A DNA stretch of 64,000 nucleotides, taken from contig NZ_CP061718.1 of the NCBI RefSeq assembly GCF_014764365.1, positions 992,001 through 1,056,000 of the forward strand, written 5' to 3'. The translations under genes were made by a program, and so were the position numbers. A model generated the notes under the pieces. The model had not been told where the DNA came from. It did not search any database and worked only from the letters and a program-made list of their open reading frames with translations. Source of the stretch: Roseococcus microcysteis. GTDB taxonomy: Bacteria > Pseudomonadota > Alphaproteobacteria > Acetobacterales > Acetobacteraceae. Of the stretch, positions 45,300 through 54,808 are shown one piece after another. The first letter of the stretch is position 1; each line of letters opens with the position of its first letter.

Positions 45300-46954
45300 G
45301 CGCCATCGCGGGCCTCGTCCTGCGCGGGCGGCGCGTGCCCGATGCGGCGCCGCTGGAGGCGCTGTCGGCCGCCCTGGCCCATCGCGGCCCCGCCTCCGGC
45401 CCGCCCGTGCTGGGCCCGGGCCTCGGGCTGGTCGGGCGCGGCCTGCCCACCGAACCCCTCTCGGCCGGCGCGGCGACGCTGGTCGCGAGCCATCTGCTGG
45501 CGGCACCCGAGGCGCTGCGCGCGGCCCAGGGCCTGCCCGAGGCGCGCGACGCCGAGTTGCCCCTGCTGCTGTATCGCCGCCGGGGTCTCGATTTCGGCGC
45601 TGTGCTGGGCGGCGCCCATGCGCTGGCCGTGGCCGACCACGCCATGCGGCGCCTGGTGCTGGCGCGCGACGCCTTCGGGCTCGCGCCCCTCTATTTCGCG
45701 GAGACCTCGCTGGGGGTCGCCTTCGCCTCCGAACCCGCGGCGCTGATCGCGGCGGGCTTCGCCACCCCCCGGCTGCGCCCCGCCGCGCGCGACGAATTGC
45801 TGCAGCTGCGCTTCACCACCGGCGCCGAGACCATCTTCGAGGGCATCCAGCGCGTGCTGCCGGCCGAGTGCCTCGCCATCGCGGGCGGCGCCATCGTGGA
45901 ACGCCGCCGCGCGCCGCCCCTGCCCGAGGGCGGCCCCGAGGCCATCTCCGAGCCCGAGGCGCTGGCGCGTTTCGAGGCCGCCTTCCTGGCCAGCCTCGCC
46001 GCCCGGCTGGAAGGCCCCACCCCCGGCCTGCTGCTGACCGGCGGCGCCGGTGCGGCCGCGCTGGTCGCGGGTGTGGCGCGGCTGGGGCTACCCCCCCTGC
46101 CCGCCTTCGCACCCGTGCTGGAGGGCCAGGCGGCACCCGGCGACGCCATTCCCGTCCCCGTCACGCGCGACGCCTTCTGGGCCTGCCTGCCCGTCCTGGC
46201 CCAGGCGCTGGACGATCCCTCGGCCGAGCCCGCCCATGTGCTGCACTGGCTCCTGGCGGAGGCGGCGCGGGGGCAGGTCCCGGCGCTGCTGGCCCCCGAT
46301 GGCTCCAGCGAATTGCTGGCCGGCCATGGCCGCCACCGCGCCGCCATGCGCCCCTGGTGGCTCTGGGGACGGGCCATGCGCGCCCGCGGCGCCTTCGACC
46401 GGCTGGAGACGCTGGGCATCGAGCCCCGCGCCTGGCGCGACGGCATCGCCGCCGCCGAGACGGCCGAGGCGGGTTCCGGCCGCAGCCGGTTGCAGGTGGC
46501 CCAGGCGGTGGACATGGGCGACTGGCTCACCAACGGGCTGCTGGCCGGGCTCGACCGCTGCTGCGCCCGGCACGGGATCGAGGCGCGGGCCCCCTTCCTC
46601 GATGCCGGCGTCGTCGCCGCCACCTTCCGCCTGCCCGATGCGCTGAAGGTGCGGGGGGGCGAGGGCAAGCACCTGCTGCGCCGCTGGCTGGGCACGCCCT
46701 CGCCGCGCACGGCGCCGCGCCTGCCCATCGGCGCCTGGCTGGAGGCGGAGGCGGCGCGGCTCGCGCCCCTGGTCGCGCGCCAGCCCGGCGTCGCGGAAAT
46801 CTGCCGGCCGGGCCGGGCCGAGGCGCTGTTCCGCCGCGCCACCGACCGCCGCGCCGGCGCCGCCGCCTGGAACCTGCTCTTCTACGCGCTGTGGCACCGC
46901 GCGCATGTCGAGGGCGTGGCGCCGCGCGGCGATGCCTTCGAGGCGCTGAGCTGA
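45296..46954 (+). CDS. Asparagine synthase-like protein with degenerate active sites
   Basis: A 552-residue protein with the two-domain layout of AsnB: a class II glutaminase-like domain (about residues 1-200) and an ATP-pyrophosphatase-like domain (about 230-540). The nucleophile Cys2 (normally MCGIAG) is replaced: the start reads MSAIAGLVL. The ATP loop SGGxDS is replaced by LTGGAGAAALVA near residue 250. Both catalytic centres therefore look lost. A TTG start overlaps the preceding glycosyltransferase stop. Location in a glycan cluster suggests a structural or altered transferase role; this is inferred. Confidence 0.78.
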   Translation: MSAIAGLVLRGRRVPDAAPLEALSAALAHRGPASGPPVLGPGLGLVGRGLPTEPLSAGAATLVASHLLAAPEALRAAQGLPEARDAELPLLLYRRRGLDFGAVLGGAHALAVADHAMRRLVLARDAFGLAPLYFAETSLGVAFASEPAALIAAGFATPRLRPAARDELLQLRFTTGAETIFEGIQRVLPAECLAIAGGAIVERRRAPPLPEGGPEAISEPEALARFEAAFLASLAARLEGPTPGLLLTGGAGAAALVAGVARLGLPPLPAFAPVLEGQAAPGDAIPVPVTRDAFWACLPVLAQALDDPSAEPAHVLHWLLAEAARGQVPALLAPDGSSELLAGHGRHRAAMRPWWLWGRAMRARGAFDRLETLGIEPRAWRDGIAAAETAEAGSGRSRLQVAQAVDMGDWLTNGLLAGLDRCCARHGIEARAPFLDAGVVAATFRLPDALKVRGGEGKHLLRRWLGTPSPRTAPRLPIGAWLEAEAARLAPLVARQPGVAEICRPGRAEALFRRATDRRAGAAAWNLLFYALWHRAHVEGVAPRGDAFEALS

Positions 46955-46958
46955 CGCC

Positions 46959-47534
46959 TCAGCCCGCCAGCAGCCGCGACGAATAGCCGCCGATGAACAG
47001 CCCCAGGATGAGGTCCGTGATGACGAAGAGCGCCGCCGTGCCGCCGGTGACGTTCAGCGCCACCCGCACCACGAACCATTCGAGCCAGACGGCATAGCCC
47101 AGCGCCGCCAGCCCCAGCATGTTCGCCATCCACCCCGGCAGGCCCAGCGCGGCCAACACGGCCATCGCCACCAGCAGGATGAACTGCACCACATTGGTCC
47201 AGTTCCAGGCGGCCATGAATTGCGGCCATTGCTCGGCCCGGCCCGCCTGCGCCGCCAGCGGCAGCGACACCACGGCGAAGGCCGTCCAGGAGAGGGTGTA
47301 GCCGATCAGCTCCACCACCAGCGCGTAGGGGATGCCCGCCTCCGGCGCCCCGCGCATGCCCCAGGAGAGCAGGCGCATCACGAGGAACATCGGCAGGCAG
47401 ATCAGCGCCGCGCGGAAGGAGGCGCGGGCGGTGGCGAGGTCATTGGGCAGCAGCGCCAGCCCCTCGGGCCGGCCGCGCGCGAAGAGCAATGCGGCCGCGA
47501 GGCCCGCGGCGCTGCTGGGGTTCAAGCCAGGCAC
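46959..47534 (-). CDS. Hypothetical membrane protein
   Basis: A 191-residue protein with five or six hydrophobic stretches and few charged residues, so an integral inner-membrane protein. I do not recognise a family with confidence; the pattern of helices is somewhat like Yip1-type proteins. It overlaps the end of dapE by 13 bases and is the last gene of a long minus-strand run. Its stop and that of the convergent asparagine-synthase-like gene lie in a short inverted repeat (GCTGA/TCAGC, 46950-46963). Confidence 0.65.
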   Translation of the reverse strand: MPGLNPSSAAGLAAALLFARGRPEGLALLPNDLATARASFRAALICLPMFLVMRLLSWGMRGAPEAGIPYALVVELIGYTLSWTAFAVVSLPLAAQAGRAEQWPQFMAAWNWTNVVQFILLVAMAVLAALGLPGWMANMLGLAALGYAVWLEWFVVRVALNVTGGTAALFVITDLILGLFIGGYSSRLLAG

Positions 47535-48667
47535 TCCTCCAGGATCGCGGTGTAGACGCGCGACAGCGTGCGAAGGTTCTCCACCCCCGCGCGCTCATCC
47601 ACCTGGTGGCCGGTGGCGCCGATGTCGCCGAACTCCGCCACGGGGCAGAAGGCGCGGATGAAGCGCGCGTCGGAGGTGCCGCCGCCCGCGTTCAGCTCGG
47701 GCTCCTCGCCGGTGGTGCGGCGGATGGCGCGGACCAGCGCGTCCACGAAGGGGCCGGGCTCGGTCAGGAAGGGGTCCGCGTTGCTGTCGGCCTGCATCTC
47801 GTAGCGGCAGCCGGCGGCGGTCAGCGCCGCGTTCAGCCGCTCGATCAGCCCGGCCCGCGTGTGCAGATCATTGAAGCGGATGTTCAGCATGGCCCGCGCG
47901 GTGGCGGGAATGACGTTGGCGGCCGTGTTGCCCACGTCGAAGCCCGTGATCTGGAGCGTGGAGGGCGGGAAGAACTCGGTGCCCTGGTCCAGCGGCGCGG
48001 CCAGCAGCGGCGTCAGCGCGGCCATGAGGCGATGCACCGGGTTGTCGGCGCGGGACGGCATGGCGCTGTGCCCCTGCTTGCCCTGCACCGTGATGCGCGC
48101 CGTCAGCGAACCGCGCCGGCCGATGCGGATCACGTCGCCCACATTGCGCGCGGAGGAAGGCTCGCCCACCAGCGCCATGTCGGGCACGAGGTCACGCTCC
48201 GCGAGCCACGGCATGACGCGCGCCACGCCGTCCACGCTGCGCGCCTCCTCATCGCCCGTGATCAGCACGCTGATGGTGCCGGGGTGGTCCGGATGCGCCG
48301 CGATGTAGTCCTTCAGCCCCGCGAGGAAGGAGGCCACGCCGCCCTTCATGTCATTGGAGCCGCGGCCATAGAGCCAGCCATCGCGCACCACGCCGGAGAA
48401 GGGGTCGTCCGTCCAATGCGCCGGGTCACCGGGCGGCACCACGTCGGTGTGGCCGCAATACATGAAGTGGGGCGAGGCGCCGCCCCCCTTCATGGCGAAG
48501 AGGTTGTCCACCCGCCACTCATCCGGCCCGAACACCAGGCGCGAGCATTGGAAGCCCAGGGACTCCAGGAAGCGCTGCACCACGTCCAGCGCCCCATGGT
48601 CGGCGGGCGTGACGGAGGGGCAGCGGATGAGGTCCTGCGCGACGGGAATCGGGTCGGTGAGGGGCAT
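47522..48667 (-). CDS. dapE: Succinyl-diaminopimelate desuccinylase
   Basis: A 381-residue M20-family metallohydrolase that frees LL-diaminopimelate from its succinyl form in lysine and peptidoglycan synthesis. Metal-binding regions are YCGHTDVVPPGD (near residue 68), GRGSNDMKGGVA (near 95) and the catalytic GDEEARSVDG (near 130). I chose the ATG at 48667, with GAGG a few bases upstream, rather than a TTG at 48676. It lies five bases after dapD. Confidence 0.95.
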   Translation of the reverse strand: MPLTDPIPVAQDLIRCPSVTPADHGALDVVQRFLESLGFQCSRLVFGPDEWRVDNLFAMKGGGASPHFMYCGHTDVVPPGDPAHWTDDPFSGVVRDGWLYGRGSNDMKGGVASFLAGLKDYIAAHPDHPGTISVLITGDEEARSVDGVARVMPWLAERDLVPDMALVGEPSSARNVGDVIRIGRRGSLTARITVQGKQGHSAMPSRADNPVHRLMAALTPLLAAPLDQGTEFFPPSTLQITGFDVGNTAANVIPATARAMLNIRFNDLHTRAGLIERLNAALTAAGCRYEMQADSNADPFLTEPGPFVDALVRAIRRTTGEEPELNAGGGTSDARFIRAFCPVAEFGDIGATGHQVDERAGVENLRTLSRVYTAILEECLA

Positions 48668-48672
48668 GGGCC

Positions 48673-49497
48673 TCAATCCCGCAGCAGGTCGTTGATGGCG
48701 GTCTTGGCGCGGGTCTGCGCGTCCACCCGCTTCACGATCACGGCGCAGTAGAGGCTGGGCCCGGGCGAACCGTCGGGCAGCGGCTTTCCGGGCAGCGAAC
48801 CGGGCACCACCACGGAATAGGAGGGCACGCGGCCCACGAAGATCTCGCCCGTGTTGCGGTCGATGATCTTGGTGGTGGCGCTGAGGAACACGCCCATGGA
48901 GAGCACGCTGCCCTTCTCGACGATGACGCCCTCCACCACTTCGGAGCGCGCGCCGATGAAGCAGTCATCCTCGATGATGACGGGGTTGGCCTGCAGCGGC
49001 TCCAGCACGCCGCCGATGCCGACACCGCCCGAGAGGTGCACGTTCTTGCCGATCTGCGCGCAGGAGCCCACGGTGGCCCAGGTGTCCACCATGGTGTTCT
49101 CGCCCACATAGGCACCGAGATTCACGAAGGAGGGCATCAGCACCACATTGGGCGCGATATAGGCCGAACGCCGCGCCACGGCGCCGGGCACCGCGCGGAA
49201 GCCGGCTTCCTTCCAGCGGTTCGGGCCCCAATCGGACCACTTCAGCGGCACCTTGTCGAAGGCGCCGGCGCTGGTCGCCATGGGCGCGCTGTCCTCGATG
49301 CGGAAGGAGAGCAGGACCGCCTGCTTCAGCCACTGGTTCACCACCCAGCCATTCTCGGTGGGGGCGGCGACGCGGGCCTGGCCGCGGTCCAGCATGTCGA
49401 GGGCGCTCTCGATGGCGTCACGCGCCTCGCCGCGCGTGCCGCTGTTCAGCGTGTCGCGCTTGTCCCAGAGGGCTTCGATGGTGGCTTGCAAGGTCAT
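48673..49497 (-). CDS. dapD: 2,3,4,5-tetrahydropyridine-2,6-dicarboxylate N-succinyltransferase
   Basis: A 274-residue DapD with an N-terminal helical region and a C-terminal left-handed beta helix made of hexapeptide repeats (for example [20 protein letters not shown]). It succinylates tetrahydrodipicolinate in the diaminopimelate/lysine pathway. The ATG at 49497 has AGGAG seven bases upstream; the frame continues into the permease gene as shadow. Its start overlaps the stop of the osmoprotectant permease by four bases. Confidence 0.96.
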   Translation of the reverse strand: MTLQATIEALWDKRDTLNSGTRGEARDAIESALDMLDRGQARVAAPTENGWVVNQWLKQAVLLSFRIEDSAPMATSAGAFDKVPLKWSDWGPNRWKEAGFRAVPGAVARRSAYIAPNVVLMPSFVNLGAYVGENTMVDTWATVGSCAQIGKNVHLSGGVGIGGVLEPLQANPVIIEDDCFIGARSEVVEGVIVEKGSVLSMGVFLSATTKIIDRNTGEIFVGRVPSYSVVVPGSLPGKPLPDGSPGPSLYCAVIVKRVDAQTRAKTAINDLLRD

Positions 49498-50246
49498 GTT
49501 CGGTCTCCTCCCGCTTGAATCGCAGCGCCTTGCCCCCCCGTCAATCGCGCCGCAAGCCCGCCCAGCGCCGCGTCGCAGAGGAAAGCGAGCGCGGCGGTGG
49601 CCGCGGCGCCTTGCAGGATCAGCAGCTCGTTCATCGTCTGCAGGCCGAGGATGATGGGCGTGCCGAGCGTGGCGGCCCCAGCCAGCGAGCCGACAGCGGC
49701 GGTGGCGGCGGCCAGCAGCACCGCCGTCCTGACACCCGGCAGCATGGCGGGCCAGGCCAGCGGCAGCACGATGCGCCACAGCGCCTGGCCCTCGCGCATG
49801 CCCATGGCGCGGGCGGCGAGGACCGCGTCGGGCGGCGTGGCCTCGACGGCGGCGATGGTCGCGCGCAGCACGGGCATCACGGCGTAGAGCGCCAGCGCCA
49901 GCAGGGTCGGCGCCGCGCCGAAGCCGAGTGCCGGGAAGGCCAGCGCCACCACCACCACGGGCGGGATGGCCTGGGCGGCGGCGGCCCCCGCATCGGCCAC
50001 CGGGCGCAGGGCGCGCCCCGCGCCCTCGGGCCGCGTCACCCAGAGGCCGACGGCGATGCCCAGCAGGATGGCCGGCCCCGCGCCGCCCAGCACCAGCAGC
50101 AGATGCTGCGAGGCCAGCGCCAGCAGGCGGGCGGTGTCGAAGGGGGTGCCCTCCAGCCTTAGGACGCGCGCCACCAGCGCGGCACCGGGCGCGCTGGCCA
50201 GGGCCGCGAGCAAGCCGGCCAGGATCAGGGCCGGCAATGGCCTCAT
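49494..50246 (-). CDS. Osmoprotectant ABC transporter permease (OpuCB/YehW-like)
   Basis: A 250-residue permease with about six hydrophobic segments and the BPD_transp loop ([21 protein letters not shown]). It belongs to the glycine betaine/choline (OpuB/OpuC/Yeh) group. Four-base overlaps tie it to the ATPase gene upstream and to dapD downstream. It forms a two-permease importer with the gene at 51148. Confidence 0.9.
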   Translation of the reverse strand: MRPLPALILAGLLAALASAPGAALVARVLRLEGTPFDTARLLALASQHLLLVLGGAGPAILLGIAVGLWVTRPEGAGRALRPVADAGAAAAQAIPPVVVVALAFPALGFGAAPTLLALALYAVMPVLRATIAAVEATPPDAVLAARAMGMREGQALWRIVLPLAWPAMLPGVRTAVLLAAATAAVGSLAGAATLGTPIILGLQTMNELLILQGAAATAALAFLCDAALGGLAARLTGGQGAAIQAGGDRT

Positions 50247-51151
50247 CGCGGCAGCAGCGCGGACCAGGGCAAGTGCCGCCCGCCCACGGAAAGCACGGGC
50301 GCGCCCTGTTCCTGCATCAGGGTCCAGGCCTCGGCGAGGCTGGCTTCGGGCGCGATCTCGGGCGCGGCGTCCGGGGCGGGGCCGTCCAGCGCGGCATCGC
50401 CCGCGCGCAGCAGCGACAGGCGGCGCAGGGCCAACGCCTCCGGCCCGAACAGCGCGCGCAGGAAGGGCGCGGCCGGGGGTGCGGCCAGCGAGGCCGCCTC
50501 GCCCGCCGCCACCAGCCGCCCCTCGCGCAGCACGATGAGATGGGTGGCCAGTTCCAGCGCCTCGATCGGGTCATGCGTGACCAGCAGGATGGTCTTGCCC
50601 GTCGCCGCATGGATGCGCGTCAGCTCCGCGCGCAGTTCGCGCCGCACGATGGGGTCCACCGCGCCGAAGGGCTCGTCCATCAGCAATATGTCGGGGTCGG
50701 CGGCGAGCGCGCGCGCCAGCCCCACCCGCTGCGCCTGTCCGCCCGAGAGCGCCGCGGGCCGGCGCGCCGCCAGCGCGGGGTCGAGCCGCACCAGCGCCAG
50801 CAATTCCTCCACCCGGGCCGCGATGCGCTCCGGCGCCCAGCCGAGCAGCGCCGGCACGGTGCCGATGTTGCGCGCCACCGACCAATGCGGGAACAGCCCC
50901 ATGGACTGCATGACATAGCCGATGGATCGCCGCAGCCGGGCCGGGTCGGCCATGGCCACATCCTCGCCCCGCACCCGCACCTGGCCGGCGCTGGGGGTCG
51001 CCATGCGGTTCACCAGGCGCAGCAGCGTGGTCTTGCCGGAGCCCGACGGCCCCACCAGCACCGCCAGCGCGCCGGCCGGGATGGTCACGGAAACGCCCTC
51101 CACCGCATGCGCCGCGCCGAAGCGCACCGAGACATTGTCGAATTCGATCAT
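50243..51151 (-). CDS. Osmoprotectant ABC transporter ATP-binding protein (OpuCA-like)
   Basis: A 302-residue ABC ATPase with Walker [10 protein letters not shown] (near residue 37), Q-loop [10 protein letters not shown], signature [14 protein letters not shown] and Walker [14 protein letters not shown]. The [14 protein letters not shown] stretch is typical of OpuCA/ProV. The C-terminal 60 residues or so look like the remains of a CBS domain. The ATG at 51151 overlaps the preceding permease stop; a longer upstream frame is shadow. Confidence 0.92.
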   Translation of the reverse strand: MIEFDNVSVRFGAAHAVEGVSVTIPAGALAVLVGPSGSGKTTLLRLVNRMATPSAGQVRVRGEDVAMADPARLRRSIGYVMQSMGLFPHWSVARNIGTVPALLGWAPERIAARVEELLALVRLDPALAARRPAALSGGQAQRVGLARALAADPDILLMDEPFGAVDPIVRRELRAELTRIHAATGKTILLVTHDPIEALELATHLIVLREGRLVAAGEAASLAAPPAAPFLRALFGPEALALRRLSLLRAGDAALDGPAPDAAPEIAPEASLAEAWTLMQEQGAPVLSVGGRHLPWSALLPR

Positions 51152-52239
51152 GCCCGCCGCTCCAGGACGCCCAGCCCCGCATCCACCGCCAGCGCCAGGG
51201 CCACGACCGGCAGGGCGCCGAGCAGGATCAGGTCGGTCGCGAATTGCGCCATGCCCTCGAAAACGAGCGCCCCCAAGCCCCCCGCGCCCACCAGCCCGCC
51301 CAGCGTGACCAGCCCCACCGCCTGCACCGCCGCCACGCGCAACCCGCCCAGGAAATGCGGCAGGCCGAGCGGCAGCCGCACCCAGGCCAGCATCCGCCCC
51401 CGCCCCATGCCCAGCGCGGTCGCGGCCTGGAGCACGGCGGGGTCGGTCGCCGTCAGCCCCGTGCGAAGCGCGCGCAGCAGCGGCAGCGAGAGGTAGAGGG
51501 CAATGCCGATCAAGGCCGGCGTGGCGCCGATGGCCCCGAAGCCCGCCGCGCGCAGCCCCGGGAAGACGCCCAGCAACGCCGCCAGCAAAGGCACCAGCAG
51601 GCCAAACAGCGCGATGGCCGGCACCACCTGCACACCGCCCAGTAGCGCGTCGAGAAAGCCCGTCAGCCGTGTCGAGGCCAGCCCCGCCAGCGCCAGCACA
51701 CTCGCCAAGGCCAGCGCCAGGGCGAGCGCGGCCAGCGACAGCCACAGATGGGTGAGAAGCGCCGCCCCCACCGCCTCCCGCCGCGCGCGGAACTCGACGG
51801 CCAGGGAAAGCCCGTCCAGCACGCCGCCCCAGGCCAGCGCGCCCAGGCCCAGCGCCAGCAGCGCCGCAGCCAGCAGGCGGCGTTGCCCCGGCCAGAAGAC
51901 CAGCGCGGCCGTGGCGCCCAGCGCGACCCAGGCCGTGGCCCCGAGCGTGGCACGGGCCGCCGGCGCCGCGCCCTCCAGCAGCCCGGCGGCGGCGGCGCCG
52001 AGGGCGGCCAGCAGCACCAGCAAGGCGGCGGAAGCGGCGATGGGCGCGTGGCGCCAGGGCGCGGTCCCCAACGCGAGCAGGGGCAGCAACAGCCAAGCCC
52101 AGCCGGGCAGCACCTCGCGCGCCGGCAGAGGCACCCCCGGCATCAGGCGGTTGGGGGCGAGCGACAGCGCATCCTGCCCGAAGATGAGCGCCGCCAGCGC
52201 CACAGCGGCCGGCAGCAGGCGCGGCCAGGCGGGCGTCAC
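51148..52239 (-). CDS. Osmoprotectant ABC transporter permease (YehY-like)
   Basis: A permease of about 363 residues. An extra N-terminal hydrophobic region (about residues 1-150) precedes the usual five-helix BPD_transp core, with the EAA-type loop AATALGMGRGRMLAWVRLPL near residue 270. The long N-terminal part resembles YehY-type subunits. I use the GTG at 52239, one base after the binding-protein stop; the frame extends to 52281 inside that gene. Confidence 0.88.
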   Translation of the reverse strand: MTPAWPRLLPAAVALAALIFGQDALSLAPNRLMPGVPLPAREVLPGWAWLLLPLLALGTAPWRHAPIAASAALLVLLAALGAAAAGLLEGAAPAARATLGATAWVALGATAALVFWPGQRRLLAAALLALGLGALAWGGVLDGLSLAVEFRARREAVGAALLTHLWLSLAALALALALASVLALAGLASTRLTGFLDALLGGVQVVPAIALFGLLVPLLAALLGVFPGLRAAGFGAIGATPALIGIALYLSLPLLRALRTGLTATDPAVLQAATALGMGRGRMLAWVRLPLGLPHFLGGLRVAAVQAVGLVTLGGLVGAGGLGALVFEGMAQFATDLILLGALPVVALALAVDAGLGVLERRA

Positions 52240-52240
52240 C

Positions 52241-53152
52241 TCAGCGCGCCGCGGCCTCCAGATGGGCACGCGCCACGTCACGCGCGGGGCGGCCCTCCAC
52301 CGCGATCTGCGCGTTCAGCCTTTGCAGCGTCGTGAGGTCCAGCGTGGTGAAGGCGGCGTCGAGCGGCGCGCGCATGGCGGGGAAGCGGTCCAGCACGGCC
52401 TGGCGCACCACGGGGGCGGCCTCATAGACGATCTGCGCGCCCTTGGTGTCGGTCATCACCACGAGGTTCAGCGCCGAGATGGCGCCATCCGTCCCATAGA
52501 CCATGGCGGCATTGACGCCCGAGATCTGCTGCGCGGCCGAACGCATGGTCACCGCCGTGTCGCCGCCGGGCAGCACCACGATGCGGTCGCGCGGGAAGGT
52601 GAAGCCGTAGGTCTGCTCGAAGCTCGGCAGGGCGGCGGCGCTTTCCACGAATTCGGCCGAGGCCGCGAGGCGCAGGACGCCACGGCCCGCGGCGGCGGCC
52701 AGGTCCTCCATGGTGCGCAGGTTCTCGCGCGTCGCCACGTCGCGGCGCACCGCGATGGCCCAGGTGTTGTTGGCCGGCGCGCGGCCAAGCCAGGCCAGGC
52801 CCTGCGGCGCGTCCAGCTCGCGGGCCAGGGCGTGCGCCTGGTCGGCGTTCTTCCAGGCCGGGTCGTCGGCGCGGTTGTGGAAGAAGGCGGCGTTGCCGGT
52901 GTATTCGGGGTAGAGGTCAATCTCACCCGCCAGCAGCGCGGCGCGGACGATGCGCGTGGGGCCCAGCGAAAGCCGCGCCTCGGCCGGCACGCCGGCGCGT
53001 TCCAGCACGGCCAGGATCAGGTTGCCCAGCAGCGCGCCCTCGGTGTCGATCTTGGAAGAGACCACCACGCGGTCGCGCGTCTGCGCCGAGGCCAGGGCGG
53101 GTGCCGCCAGTATCAGCCCCGCCAGGGCGCGGCGGCCCGTGAAATACGCCAT
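52241..53152 (-). CDS. Osmoprotectant (glycine betaine/choline-type) substrate-binding protein
   Basis: A binding protein of about 303 residues of the OpuAC/YehZ type. A signal peptide (RRALAGLILAAPALASAQ) is followed by VVVSSKIDTEGALLGNLILA, and the conserved DLYPEYTGN segment lies near residue 90. Such proteins bind quaternary ammonium compounds. I use the ATG at 53152, five bases after the HNH gene stop; another in-frame start lies at 53185. Confidence 0.9.
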   Translation of the reverse strand: MAYFTGRRALAGLILAAPALASAQTRDRVVVSSKIDTEGALLGNLILAVLERAGVPAEARLSLGPTRIVRAALLAGEIDLYPEYTGNAAFFHNRADDPAWKNADQAHALARELDAPQGLAWLGRAPANNTWAIAVRRDVATRENLRTMEDLAAAAGRGVLRLAASAEFVESAAALPSFEQTYGFTFPRDRIVVLPGGDTAVTMRSAAQQISGVNAAMVYGTDGAISALNLVVMTDTKGAQIVYEAAPVVRQAVLDRFPAMRAPLDAAFTTLDLTTLQRLNAQIAVEGRPARDVARAHLEAAAR

Positions 53153-53157
53153 GAGGG

Positions 53158-53859
53158 TCAGCCCTGTTCCAGTTCGCTGTCCCAATAGAGATAGTCACGC
53201 CAGCTCTCATGCAAATGGTTGGGCGGGAAGGCGCGGCCGTTTTCCTGCAATTCCCAGCTTGTCGGCTGGCGCGGGGTGGCGCGGGGCAGCATCTGGCATT
53301 CGCGCGGCAGCTTGTCCGCCTTCCGGAGATTGCAGGGGCCGCAGGCGGCGACCACGTTTTCCCAGTTCGTGCGGCCGCCGCGGCTGCGCGGGATCACATG
53401 GTCGAAGGTCAGGTTCTGCGCCGGCTGGCCATCGCCGCAATACTGGCATTCGAAGCGGTCGCGCAGGAACACGTTGAAGCGCGTGAAGGCCGGGCGGCGC
53501 GCGGCCGGGATGTATTCGCGCAGCGCGATGACCGAGGGCAGGCGCAGGGAGAAGGAGGGGGAACGCACTTCCGTCTCGTATTCGCTCAGCACCGAGACAC
53601 GGTCCAGCACCACGGCCTTCACCGCGTCCTGCCAGGCCCAGACCGAGAGCGGGAAATAGGATAGCGGGCGGAAATCCGCGTTCAGCACCAGGGCGGGAAA
53701 GCCGCCGGGGCCGTTGATCTGCGGAATGAGGCTGCCGTCGGGCAAGCGAAGCTCCTCCACGTCTCGCGTGGCGCGGAAGCCGGACCCGGAGGGAGCGGGC
53801 GCGCTCCCGATTCGGTTCTGCGCCACAACTGCAGCGCAGGCATGACAGGGATGCCGCAC
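53158..53859 (-). CDS. HNH endonuclease
   Basis: A protein of about 233 residues with a C-terminal HNH domain: CxxC in FECQYCGDG, the core DHVIPRSRGG and the second cysteine pair CGPCN. The middle block FPALVLNADFRPLSYFPLSV is typical of a conserved chromosomal HNH family in alphaproteobacteria whose role is not established. The GTG start at 53859 is uncertain, since the conserved part begins near residue 35. It is divergent from the GluQ-RS gene. Confidence 0.88.
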   Translation of the reverse strand: MRHPCHACAAVVAQNRIGSAPAPSGSGFRATRDVEELRLPDGSLIPQINGPGGFPALVLNADFRPLSYFPLSVWAWQDAVKAVVLDRVSVLSEYETEVRSPSFSLRLPSVIALREYIPAARRPAFTRFNVFLRDRFECQYCGDGQPAQNLTFDHVIPRSRGGRTNWENVVAACGPCNLRKADKLPRECQMLPRATPRQPTSWELQENGRAFPPNHLHESWRDYLYWDSELEQG

Positions 53860-53970
53860 CGCCGCAAGCCAAGCGCCGGGCGGGGCTTGGCGGTTTCACC
53901 GGCCCGTCACACTCGCACGCCCACACAAGCCCTTGCCGCCATGGGGAAAGGGCGCGAGAGGATGGACGCC

Positions 53971-54792
53971 ATGATCCAGGGCGCCGTCACCCGCTTCGCC
54001 CCCTCGCCCACCGGGCTGCTGCATCTGGGCCATGCCCATGCGGCGCTGTATGCCGCACGGGCGGGGGGCCGCTTCCTGCTGCGGCTGGAGGACATTGACG
54101 CCACGCGCTGCCGCCCGGAATTCACCGAGGCCATCTTCGAGGACCTGTCCTGGCTCGGCCTGCGCTGGGAGGAACCGGTGCGGGTGCAATCCGCCCATTT
54201 CGCGGATTACCGGGCCGCGCTGGACCGCCTCGCGGCCCGCCGCCTGCTCTACCCCTGCTTCTGCACCCGCGCCGACATCGCCGCCGCCGTCGCCGCCCAA
54301 CACGGGCCAGCCCATGTCTATCCGGGCACCTGCCGGGGGCTGGACCCCGCCCTGGCCGCCGCCCGCGTGGCCGCCGGCGAGGCCCATGCGCTGCGCCTCG
54401 ACGTGGCGCGTGCCCTGGCCGAGACCGGGCCGCTGACTTTCCAGGACCTGATCCACGGCCCCCGCCGCTGCGACCCCCTGGCCCAGGGCGACGTGGTCCT
54501 GGCGCGCAAGGACGTTCCCGCCAGCTACCATCTCTGCGTGACGCATGATGACGCCTTGCAGGGTGTCACCCTCGTGACCCGCGGCGAGGATCTGCTGGAG
54601 GCGACCGACATCCACCGCCTGCTCCAGGCGCTGATGGGCTGGCCGGAACCCTGCTACGCCCACCACACCCTGATCCGGGACGCGGAGGGCCGGCGCCTGG
54701 CCAAGCGCGACCAGGCCCCCACCCTGCGCGCCCTGCGCGAGGCCGGGCGCAGCCCCGCCGAGGTCCGCGCCATGGCCGGCTTTCCGGATTGA
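53971..54792 (+). CDS. gluQ: Glutamyl-Q tRNA(Asp) synthetase
   Basis: A 273-residue truncated glutamyl-tRNA synthetase without anticodon-binding domain. It attaches glutamate to queuosine 34 of tRNA(Asp). The class I motif is TRFAPSPTGLLHLGHAHAAL (HIGH equivalent HLGH), a zinc-binding CFC region lies near residue 95, and the KMSKS equivalent is RRLAKRDQ. I start at the ATG at 53971, which has GAGAGG about nine bases upstream; the frame extends upstream to 53842 without support. Confidence 0.93.
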   Translation: MIQGAVTRFAPSPTGLLHLGHAHAALYAARAGGRFLLRLEDIDATRCRPEFTEAIFEDLSWLGLRWEEPVRVQSAHFADYRAALDRLAARRLLYPCFCTRADIAAAVAAQHGPAHVYPGTCRGLDPALAAARVAAGEAHALRLDVARALAETGPLTFQDLIHGPRRCDPLAQGDVVLARKDVPASYHLCVTHDDALQGVTLVTRGEDLLEATDIHRLLQALMGWPEPCYAHHTLIRDAEGRRLAKRDQAPTLRALREAGRSPAEVRAMAGFPD

Positions 54793-54808
54793 GGGTAGCC
54801 TCGCGTCT

